From Aphelocoma coerulescens (taxonomy: Eukaryota > Chordata > Aves > Passeriformes > Corvidae): a stretch of DNA of 64,000 nt. A program made the position numbers and the translations under genes. The stretch is from positions 55,052,714-55,116,713 of the forward strand of contig NC_091017.1 in the NCBI RefSeq assembly GCF_041296385.1. The letters run 5' to 3'. Numbering within the stretch: the first letter of the stretch is position 1; every line of letters starts with the position of its first letter. The notes beneath the pieces are model-generated. The model saw only the letters and a list, made by a program, of their open reading frames with translations, made no database searches and had not been told where the DNA came from. Shown piece after piece: positions 15,001-27,000 of this stretch.

Positions 15001-18000
15001 ACTTCTCAAAGTAAACGTGCCATGTATGTGGCTACTTGTGCTGTGAGAGGCTGGTAAGGTAATCTAGGAATAGAAAAAGAAAACAAGATGCTCAAATTCT
15101 CATCATTATTCTACCTAGAGATGAATAAGTAACAAAGTCTGACATTATATTACAATAACTGACAGGAGAAGCATTTCAAGTTAACATTGAACCAAAATAT
15201 TAACCAAAATCATCTTAGTTTCAAGTACCACTCATGATCCATGAAGTAGCTGAGTACAGTTCTTACTGAAACTCCCCTCCTTCAACTTATTTCTAAAAAA
15301 ACTTCAAAATCTACATTCTGATTTCTCATTCTTACATTAATACAAATTAAAAAGCATCCTATTTTTTTTTTTTAATTCAAGTGCCCAACAACTACTGTAA
15401 GTATCTGTCTTTATTCCAAGTTTTATTACAAGTACTAACTTTAGCAGAACGGAAAAAAATACTCACCTGGTTACATGTGTCTGCTAAAGAATGTATGGCT
15501 TCTGAAAACATACTTGCAGAACCCGTGTAAACCCAAGCAAGTAGCTTAAAGAAAAAATTCAACCCATTTCTGAAAACAAAGAAAAGAAATACCAAAATAT
15601 TCGATGTTTAATATTTACAGCAAAACCACAAGTGCTGTACAATCATGCATTACCTGCCAGAAAGTGGTAAACTCAAGTATCAGTTTAATAATTAGAGAGC
15701 TGTGCAGATAGGTAACTCATACAGATTTTCTGCATGGTTACTGTGAAAAATATCCTTTCAGCTAAACTTGATAATAATACACAATTTATTTTTCAAAAAT
15801 CATTAACTTCTGAGCAGTCCCAAACAAGTAACACTTCCTGAAAACTACCATCACAGTCACTACTCAGAACAACTAATTTTCTACCAGTGGGAAATACAAG
15901 TCTTAACAACTTCCTTTTCTATTTTTTCAGTCCTTTGCCTCCTACACATCCTCTCCCAATTCTATAGTGCAAGGTTCCCTACTTCAATATCAGTCTGAGC
16001 CATTCTCAGTAGGATACAAATGTAAGATAAGAGACAGGCAGGCAAGAGACAGGAAGACAAGGCTGTCACTAGATTACACTGTAAAAATTATCTATGGAAC
16101 TTCTCCATTAAGATGTTCAGTGTGAATAAAGAAGACATTTTTACAGCTACAGGTTTACTGGAGTAAACACTGTCCTATGTTGCACAAAGGTAACTATTAG
16201 CACTAAAGTCCAAGTCTACATTCTCACTTCAAACATCATCAGAACCAGTAGGTTAACTGCTATAATCATATTGTACGGAAAATTAGACTAGAGAATTATA
16301 ATATCCTCCTCTATATTTTTTTGAGTTTCATTTATTGCCAATTTTAAAAATTATCTAAAGAAATTAAGTGTTACAAGAAACTTTTAACAACATCTTGTAG
16401 TGGCATATTTCAACAACACATGCCAGAAGTTATATTCAAATTAGAGGAAGCAAACCCAGCAGATTCTGAGAAGGCAGCTAAAATGCTCTGATTTGGTTGG
16501 AAACAAAGTTACATTTTACATCAGTCACCACCACTTCAGAAAGTATTTGCTCCTATTGTACTGAACTGATTTAGCTACCCCATTTCTATCTGCATGGACC
16601 TGCAAGTAGGAAATCTTAACAGAACACAAACCAAAGCTATTAACACAAGAGTGTTCCAGTGCAGCTGGTTTATACCCTCACACACAGATCCATAGAACAA
16701 CTCGGCTTTTGACTGAACCACATTTCAACCTCACTGGGGAAGCCTGAAGTTTGTTAAAAGTCTACCAAATAATTCTAACTGCAGAAGTTAGAATTGATTC
16801 TTCTTGAGACAGATTGATTCTTCTTGAGACAAAGCCAAAAGCCTTTAAAAAGATCAGGACCACAAGCAAAGGAGCACTGATGCTGGCCTTGACTTAAATT
16901 TCTGAAAAGTCATAAGATATTTGAGTTCCAGAGTAGCTTGAACTTCTGAAAAAGCTCCACAAAAAGATGACTGAGCAACACAACTATCTCTACAAATTTC
17001 TCCTGGACTGGCTGCCAGGCATTCCTGTACACCAATACTCAAAAATCCAAAGGTGTTTATGAAGAGAATGCAATGTTTACAGCTATGCTCTATCTAGAAA
17101 GCAAGAGGAAAGGTCTGTTTTCTCTGTATGAGTGTAAGAAACAGAAGGAGGTAGAAATGACCACAACACCCCAGTCTTTTTTTTCCATTAGAAACATCCA
17201 TACTAAAAATTCTTACATGTTTTTAACTTAAAAGGCTCTGAACAGCTACTAGTAGAATACTCAGTAAAAAGGGAGGTTTTCAGTCAAATGAGCTTTGTAT
17301 TTTTCTTCCACAAATAAAAGAATATCGTTTTGCAGAAGCTCAAAGAGTTACTTCCTGCTCAAAATGTTTTGGTTTCCTGGGCCAAAAAAAGTATTTTCCC
17401 TCTATTATGCTTGGTTATATCAGTAGGGTCTTTAAAATTAAATAGCTTGTATAAAACAAAATGTATTTAAAAACTGCAAGGTTTCATGACAAGTAATTTT
17501 TAGCCTCCATTTCCTGAGAAAAACTTAACACACTTCCTCCTATCTCATACCAGATAGTCTCTGTGATCATTTGTTTTACATCAGAATCATTAATTTAACC
17601 TTGTTTCATTCAAACTTGAGAAAGCTAAAAAATTTTAAAAATACCCCCTTTTCAATTAGGAAAGAAAATAGTATAAAGAAAAACAGTATAAAGAGAAGAG
17701 TGAACTGTTTTCTGTTGGTTATATGGAAGATTGTTTAAAATGTATGAAAAGCTTCCTTTCAAGGAGCAAGAAAAAAGGACAATTTTAAATACCTGCTTCT
17801 TCACATCCTTCAAAATTTTAGTTCTTACTTTAAGAAACTCTATTGTCTGATCAATTCCAAAAAAATTGCTCTTCTCTCATCAGAGGCATATTCAATACCT
17901 GATCGCTATGTAGTGATGAATGTATTCACATAAACTCTCTCCTATCAACAATAAATAGATAAATCTATTGATTTCAGTTACAGACACAGGTATCTTTATC

Positions 18001-21000
18001 TTAAATACACACACTGTTCCTATTTCCAGGACAATATAAATAAATTTTTTTATACTCGCATAAACAAAACATTTTTTTTTTACTTACATGCAAATAGCTA
18101 CCATTACCACCTTCCCTGGTCCCTTGAAAAACATAGCTGCTGAACTGGAGCGTGGCTACGTAAAGAAATAACAGATTATTTAATAACTAAATCTAGACCT
18201 CGTGAGACACCTACCATAAAATAAAAATTAAATTATTAAATATTAAATTATTTATTATTAAATTTAAAACTTTGCACTACCCTGTATTGCAAAAGTGAAA
18301 CTACAGTTCTTGAAGGCAACTAATTTACTACTGAATGTTCAGCCAAAGTGCAGTTGGGTCTTCCATATTTCTCCAAATAGTTGGCTATAAAAAAAAATAA
18401 ACCTCCAATGAAGTCTGCAGCAGAGGCCACTGCAGCCATAAGGCCCAGAACCTGCTACAGAATCATTCTATACACCCAAGCACCTGGATCTAGGGTATCT
18501 GTCTGCTTAAGCAAAGAGGAAGGGCCAGCAGTGCATAGACAAAAGCATTCATCTTCTGGGGTCTTTTTCCTTAAAGAAACTTACTTAGGTTTTTTTAAAT
18601 TAACAATATATTCACTATACATATTAATAGGTTATACATGCAATCACGAGTACAGCTGTGATTTTGGTAAGAAGGCAACTGAAAAAAAAACCCCTCTTAC
18701 TGGTGGATTACACTGTCACAGTAGGAACCCATTCAAGCTGTCATCATAACATTTACTACTGCATATCAGATATAGATCTGGTATACTACAAAATATAAAA
18801 TAAAGTGCAAATAAATCTTCCAATAATATTCAGTTACACAAGTTTTCCTTCAAAAGGTGGCATAATACATTTCATGACACTTTTCTAGCAAAATACTTGA
18901 AAACGTCCTTACCTTAGTATTTCCAAAGAACTCCTTGTATTCCCACAACAGCCTTTGGTTTCTAAACAGATCTGCAATACAAAATTAGTATCATGAATAT
19001 GTACTAGTAACCAGTAATTTCAGGAACTGAAGTCTACTTTTTTTATGCAGCATAATCTATCTGTGAAAAAAATCCTCTCTTGATACTGTTAATCACAAAC
19101 ACATGTTGTTAAATACTCATGCAAAATGACAAATACACTATGTTATGATCCTATACATCGTTACAATTTCTACCAACAAATGATAATGCACAGAGGGTAA
19201 AACCTCAATACACTTCTGCAAATTCAGGCATTTTATTTATATCCAAAAATTATTCACCAGGTCAATAAAAGTGCTGAGGCTCCTGACTGCACTTTCAGTA
19301 CACTTACAGATACCTTAACAGGTGCCTGCAGTTCTAGCCTTTTTTGCCAGAAGGGTGTTCTAGCAGCACAACTGTTTCCAAAAAACTTTACCTCTCATTT
19401 TAAGGTGCACAACTGCACTAAGTATCTTGAAGCAGTATTGCCTCTTGTGTGATTTTAACTGACTAGACAGATCCAAATACATTAAAAACTACTGATTTGG
19501 CTGTACATGTTATTGATAATATCAGAAAGGATAACAAAAAAAACATTACACAAAAATATATTATCTGGGGGTACTTCTCCCCTTCTGAAACACAAAGGCA
19601 AGCTGAATTCTTTTCAGAGGAAAAAAATTAATGAGTAACGGTATGGTATAAACATCTGGATCAGTTTTAACTCTTTTCAAAATTAGAATTAGAAAACTAT
19701 TAGAAAAATTAAAAGAAATGCAAAGGCACTGAAAATGTAAATTATCATCCAGAAATTGAAAGCCCCCCCCAAAAGAGTATGACTATAGATCTTAACTGAA
19801 TGTACATTCTTGCTGCATCACAAAGAAGATAAATTGCAAGATAGTAACAAACTATATCTGCATAGATAGTATAACATGCTAATCTAAGATTATGCCATAA
19901 AACCTAATCAGCAATTGCTAGTTCCAAATTTACATGTTCTCAATAAAATAACACTATCTGGTGGATTTCTAACAATCATACCTGATTGTTATATTTCAAG
20001 TTCTTTGAAAACTCTATACTCACTTTCTCTGTACTTGATCTCTGCCTCTTTACGTCGTTTTCTTTCTCTGGCAAGAGCCTCTGGACTACCCCAAACTTCA
20101 AGAGACCTGCATGAAGTAAAAGTAACTTAACAATGTTTCTATTCATGCAACTTTTTTTTCAAACACAAAACATACCCTCCAATTTTATATACACAAAGTA
20201 ATTATTACAATAATCAGGATATAAAATCTGTTCTGATAGAAAGCAAAAAACATTATTGCCCTTATACATTGCAAACCTGACTTTTAAAACTCTTTTCTCT
20301 CTCTCATCATCCATTTTAAATGTTCTTACTTTGCCTCTACATCCGATCTCAGGTACACGGTGAAAGTCTCAGTGTCATCATGGGGACTTCGTCGCTTAAT
20401 TTTCCTCAGCTGGTCTAAATCACTAAAGAAAGGGGACAACGAGCTTAGTGCAAGGAAAGAATCATATTGTTCTAATTTGACTTTTATGTCTAGGTGATGT
20501 TCCACAATTTTGAGATTACTAATCTGCTGTACAAAAAAAGTGAAGATGTCTACTTCAAACAGAACATACAGATAACATGAAGCAAGTGATCTCTAGGAGG
20601 CTATTGGAAACTACTGTTTTTCAAACACAGAAGTCCAAATCAGGTCTTCATACTACAAAATACTGAACACAAAGTATTAAAACACTATATAATAAAACAT
20701 CCAATGAATGATCCATATGTAACTGATAATGTGCACATATGTTAAATAAGCAGATTTATGAATTAGCATCTCTAAATGGAAATCAGAAGTCATGTGACAA
20801 GAAAAGTTAACAAATTTAATCCCAAAATTTACACTCCCAGCACAAGCTGCAAAAGGCTGAAGATAACAAAGCTACTTGGGGAAACAGATGATTTCCTGTG
20901 CTGAGCTACACATTAGGGCATCTACACCATTATGTAAAAACAGGTGAAGAACAGAGGTGTCTCCCCCCAACTAGATTTATCGTCTCATAGGTACAAATAA

Positions 21001-24000
21001 ACTATTCTAAGAAGCAAGTAATGAAACATGAAAATTAAGTGCAAGCTCCTAGTCCACTGTAAAACTAAGCAAGAACTAACTTCAGCCACTTACAATTATG
21101 TATACACAAAAGCATTTAGAAAAAGTTGTGCAAAATCAGTCTACAGTCACAATTACTTCTCATGCACATATGAACAAATATTCTGAATTTAAATCTCAAC
21201 TCAAACCCATCATACCTGGATTTAAGACAAAACTCATTTATTGCTCTGACTCCAGTGATGAAGTTATTCTGCGTGTATTTTGGTCCATACTCTCTTTTTT
21301 TAAGGACTGCTTTCACTTAAATAAAGAAATAGATACACAAGTTAAGTCACTCATGGAGACTACAGCAGAAACTTCAAAAAGTAACTCAATCTAGTGTCAT
21401 ATTGTAATATCTCTAAGTGGAAATCTGAAAAACAATGCTTGCCAGTGATACAGAAAATTGACAGTGAAGAGCAAGGTATCTTCCTCATTGTGGAAATGAG
21501 TAGGAGTAGAATGATTTACCTCCAAAAATGCTACTTACTAAGCTGTAGTTCAGGGTTCTCAAACATAACTGCCACTGTCAGCTACTTCTCCAACTTTGAT
21601 GTCAGAGATGGTGCTTGGCTACATAAATAGCATTCAAATATGGCCAGTTGGAAACCCCTGGTCTGGCAACTGAAATACCAACAGACTGCTCCATTTCTAT
21701 TTTTTCCAATAATCAAGTCCAGCTTCTGCAAATAAGACTTTTGACCTTTGCTGAGCATACAGAGAAATGAGACAGACTGTACACATTTTTCCAAACTATT
21801 ACTTTCAAAATTAGTACTCTTAACATTGGGCATTTATAACAATTAAAAACATTAATTCTTTATTTATAATGCTTTTTACATCTAGAAGATGGACTCTTAT
21901 CACATCAGATTTTCATGCACAAGGAAAAGAACACCACACATATTCAGAAAAATTATAAATGGAATTTTAAATTTATGCCATTATTTCCCACTTGTCTGCA
22001 TGTACATAACTTCATCTGATTCTCAAATGTAAATCACTATACACTAACATGCATTAAAAATATGCTTATTGGAAGACTAGTTACATTTGGAAGGATATAA
22101 CACAACCAACACTGTAACGTAACTAACATTACAGAATACAACTTAAAACAAAAAGCTCGGATTCTACTGGTGAGAAGACCTTAGAGCACACGTGAACTTG
22201 AGGCATACCACAGGACTGATATGATTTCCACAGATGGTCCAGAGCTACTCCTCGCAGGATACTTACAGAAAGACACTGCTTTTAAAGACTTCAAGAAAAT
22301 TTTTCCCAGAGTTCTACATTGTCTTTTTGAAGCTTAGCAACAAAATATATTGCTTGACTCTCCACGATGCACTAACAGTAGAGGTATCAATATTTACCAT
22401 AATAATCTGATTTCTCTCATCCAGTTTGACCTTGAACAATTTTTTAAGTCCCTGAATAACCACATTCATCCCACAAAGCTTCTGAGTGAAGGTGATGAAA
22501 AAAAACTTAAGATATTTTCTACAAACAGTACACCATTTACTAATGTTAGAACAGGATGATAATTTTTAATCAAGAACACTTCCCATCTTTTATTTTAAAA
22601 AATACACACCCAAATCATATTAACCTTACTAAAAAACAACTTACAGATTTATCACTTACTAATTCATCTTTCAGAAATACAGGTAAATTTCACTAAAATA
22701 AATCATATATTGTACATTGTATATATTGTACTACAATTGTACATTGCACAGTATCTCAACAATTCTACTCCTAGTTCAAGTAACTGTATAAAACTGTAGT
22801 AAACGTGGAGAAAAAAAAACCTATTTGGTGCTTACAAGAGAAAGACAAGGTCTATAAAAGAGAATGTTAAAAAAAACACTTAAAAAGGACGTTGTTTTAA
22901 GATTAGTGATCCTTTAAAAATGTTACTGTCTTCGTAATAGTAGTACTTGGATCAGTAAGTTTCTAAGTCAGAGCAGCTTTTTAAGATTAGAATTCCACCT
23001 TCTAGACACTATCAAAATCCTTAACATAAACATTCTTCCTTGCACATCTTTAATTTAGAGAGGAAAAACTCTTACTGAAAGATGTATCTATTTTCACAAT
23101 TATTTCACAGAAATAATTATTTCTCCTATCTACCTTGTATTTTCTCCCCACATGCATATACTAATCGACAATAAATCTAAACAAATTGACATAAAAGATG
23201 CAGACAAAAGTGTACAGAAAATATACATAAACACTGATTCACCTTGTTACAAAAAAATTATGATTTGACGTTTCTTTATTTTGAGGAAAGACAGGAAGGA
23301 CTTTAGACACAGAACGCTAGGAGTAATCTAAAACGGTTTTTAATGGCGTAAAATTCTCACAATAATACAATAGGAACTATTAGTATAATAAAGTGTGGAA
23401 GGAGTGAATAAAGACAGAGTGAAATCAAGTCACAATAAATTAAAAATACAAAAGAAAGTTATACTCTTATTTTACCCACTCATGTTTTTAAACAATGTAA
23501 CTGAAGAGTAAAGCACATATTTACTTGTACTGGGTTTGCATGGCAAGCTTTTGGTAGTGGAGGGCTACAGGGGTGGCTTTTGTGAGAAGCTGCCAGGAGC
23601 TTCCCCTATGTCTGGCAGATCTAATGCCAGCCAGCTCCAAGAGGGACCCACCACAGCCCAAGGCCGAGTCCGTCCAAACAGTGGCAGCATCTCTGGGATA
23701 ATGTATTTAACAAGCACTGGTGGGGGAGAAACTGGGCACAACAGCAAGCGCAGCCAGGAGAGAAGAGTGAGAACACATGACAGAAACAGCTCTGCAGACA
23801 CCAAGGTCAGTGCAGAAGGAGGGAGAGGAGCTGCTACAGGCACCAGAGCAGAAATCCCCCTGCAGCCTGTGGTGAGGCAGCCGTGCTCCTGATGGACAAC
23901 CAAACACTGGAGCCAGTGGACGCCCAAAGGAGGCTGTGACCCTATGGGAAGCCCACACTGGAACAAGCTCCTGGCAGGACCTGTGGCCCCATGGAGGGAG

Positions 24001-27000
24001 GAGATCATGCTGGAACAGGTTTGCTGGCAGGATTGGTGACCCTGTGGGGGACCCACACTGGAGCAGCCTGTTCCTGAAGGACTGCACACTGTGGAAGAGG
24101 GATCCACACTGGAGCAGTTCATGAAGAACTGAAGTGCAAGGGAAGGACTCATGCTGGAGAAGTTCATGGAGGACCGTCTCCTGTGGAAGGACCCCATGCT
24201 GGAGCAGGGGAAAGAATGAGTCCTTTCCCCAAGGAGGAAGGAGTGGCAGAGACAATGTGCTTGATGCCAGCTCCTGTTCCCCATCCCTCTGCACCACTGG
24301 GGGTGAGAAGCTAGAGAAAAGCAGGAGATTAAGCCTGGGAAGAAGTGAAGGGTTGGACAAAGGTGTTGTAAGATTTAGTTTTTATTTCTCAGTACTGTAA
24401 TCTGATTTGACTGGCAATAAAATAAACTGATTTTCCCCAAGTCCAGTGTGTTTTGCCCATGACAGTAATCAGTGAGTGATCTCTCCCTGTCCTAATCTCA
24501 ACTCAGGAGCCTTCCATTACATTTTCTCTACCCTATCCAACGAAGGAGGGGAGTGATAGACTGGCCTGGGTGAGCACCTGGTGTCCAGCCAGTGTCAAGA
24601 CCACCACATTATTACACATAAACGGGAACTTTACAGAACTCAGATCAGGCAGTTCACATGGTCAAAATATATTTAGAAGCAACACTGATTAGATTAACTC
24701 AGTAATAAGAAAGAACAGAGGAAGACTTAGAACAAGGAACAGGGAAGATCAAGTATTCAGCTTAGCCACATTAAGTCTGAGAGGGTGAATGGACATGCCT
24801 AAAAACACACAAGGAGGACAGACTGCAACAACACGTGAACAAACAAATCAGTCTTTTCCTGAAGAACTCTGCAGATTAAATGAAAATTACCAACAAACAC
24901 AGAAGACTGAGTAATTAAAAAGAATACTGCTATATTTGATTTTTTAGGAGTCATTTTCAAACAAACAGGTACCAAACAAAGCTGGCACACAAGTGTGTAC
25001 CAAACAAAGCTGGCACACAAGTGTGTATTAAAATGCTATTCACATAACTTGTTTACACAATTGAAGAGGAGTCAGAGTTTCCTTACACTTCTTTTTTTTT
25101 TTTTTTTGGGACTACTAGCATACAGCAGTAAAATTTCAATACACTAAGTACTCCTTTACCTTTTACTTGGATTGGCTGTTTAGGTGAAGACTGGTTTTGG
25201 CCTGCGTTGGTTGTATCTTGTCCTGCAAAATAAAATTAAAGCTCCCTGTAAATATGGAAGTACCTACTTTTCTTTTTAGTAAAGAGTTTGACTGACATAA
25301 CATTAGAATATATCTTAATATTGCTTTGCACCCTGACAATTAGAAAATTTCTTCCAGATTTCCAACATTTAAAACTCTCAAAAGACAGAAACAAAGCAAA
25401 ACAAAACAAAAAAGTGAACATTTAATATAGCATTTATCAATAAACTCCTGGCAGCTTGCAGAAGAACACCAATTTGCAAAATATTTCAGAAAGCATCCCA
25501 AATTAAAATAAAATATTTTAACAGTGCACTTATGGTTTGGGATAAATTTTATGCAAAACTTTAGGTTAGTAAATATAATTAATTCTATATAGCTTATGGC
25601 TGCTATGTATTAGAGCGTTCCAGAGCTTCCAAGATGGTATTCAATTTTAAGGGATGGAAGCTTCTTCATTTACAAAAAGTTACCTCCCTAAAACACAGAA
25701 TATTTAAACTAAAATCCACAACTCATATGTAACAAACTGGAGCTGGAATGAAAACAAAGTCTTTTAGGTGGTTTTGAAACTTGTGGATATGATTCTATTA
25801 AAAAAATTAAAATATAATTTACAATAGTGAAATTAATCTTAGTATTTGGAAAACAATACATTTGAGTAAATTCAGTGAGATTTCTACTTAGAATTACTAC
25901 TAGAAAATACAAACAAATACCACATCCTAATCTCATACATCTCAACATAGCCTTCAGAACAAAAAACTTATGGTTCTAACATGTCAAACCAACATATCCA
26001 CTCTTTTGTGCCCTACCACTCTATAACATTGGAGGTTTGCCACACATTCATAATCATTAACAAAATTTAAAATTACCTTGTTGAAAGTGATATATTAAAA
26101 AAATGAAGATTTTTCAAGCTGGTTAGTGTTAAGTAATCGGGTACTCCTAGCTTAACACGCTACTCAAATTATTCAAAGATCAGATTCTCTTGAAGCTTGG
26201 ACTATGTAACTATGTTTCCATCAGGCAATTAGTTAATGCCCTAAAAGCAACTGAGAACTACAGCTAATAACAATTCAAGGATACTTTCTTGCAAAAACAA
26301 CATTTATAAATTTCTGAAGCTGATCTTACTACACAGCAAATAAGGCTGCACCATATCTAACTAGTATTCCTTAAACAGTCATCCCTTTCACCTGAAAACA
26401 AAAGAAAAAAATCCCTTTGTTTTTTCTGTCCTTTCTTTTCTTACCTGGTTTAAAATACCAAGCAGCTGATCCATCAATTTTCATGATAAAAAACTGCCAC
26501 TAAGATTGTTTTGCAAAAACTTGAGTAGCAGCTTCTTCTCAAAAAACATGTACAACCATTTCTATCATTAAAATAAATATAACAAACACTATTTAACAAG
26601 AGTGCTTCACAAGCTTTCGGGGGTGGGGGGGGGAAAGACATAAAAAAATTAAGATTATATCCACGCACAAAGATCTATGTACATCAAGTACCCTTTCGAA
26701 GTTTACTACCTCAGCTTAGAGACTGAACAAAATCACGGTGCATCATTGAGGAAAAAGGACACAGAATACTTCAATTCACAATCACTGTTTTTCAGACAAG
26801 GAAAGGTTGATACGACTAGAACCTTCAAGACTAAACAACGTTTAAGAGTCACTTTGTACTTCCAAGCATTAGAATGTAATACTCTTAGCTGGCTACAGTT
26901 CCTAGCTTTTAAAGACTGTTGCAAGCCCCAGGAATCTACAAGTTACTAAAGAAGGAACAAGTATCTGCTATCCTGACAACGAGGAAAAGGAAATTTTCTT

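Larger units (their letters stand above)
13618..20023 (-). other. SLC30A9 introns 9 to 6
   Basis: Intron 9 has an AT/GT dinucleotide-rich patch at 13813-13862. Intron 8 has a 20-bp tandem duplication at 16793-16832. A 122-codon open frame at 18381-18749 on the plus strand in intron 7 looks non-coding. No interspersed repeat was identified. Confidence 0.7.
21316..25159 (-). other. SLC30A9 intron 3, carrying a solo LTR
   Basis: Contains a ~1.1 kb retroviral LTR (23526-24608) in the opposite orientation to the gene, a 28-bp exact tandem duplication (24969-25024) and a T run (25092-25107) near its 5' end in gene orientation. Confidence 0.8.

Noticed and set aside
18381..18749. 122-codon plus-strand frame in SLC30A9 intron 7
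   Set aside because: Antisense to the gene, low-complexity start (Lys/Asn run), no homology.
23565..24360. Open frames of 239, 217 and 118 codons on both strands
   Set aside because: They lie wholly within the solo LTR, overlap each other in several frames, and reflect its GC-rich repeats rather than any retroviral gene.
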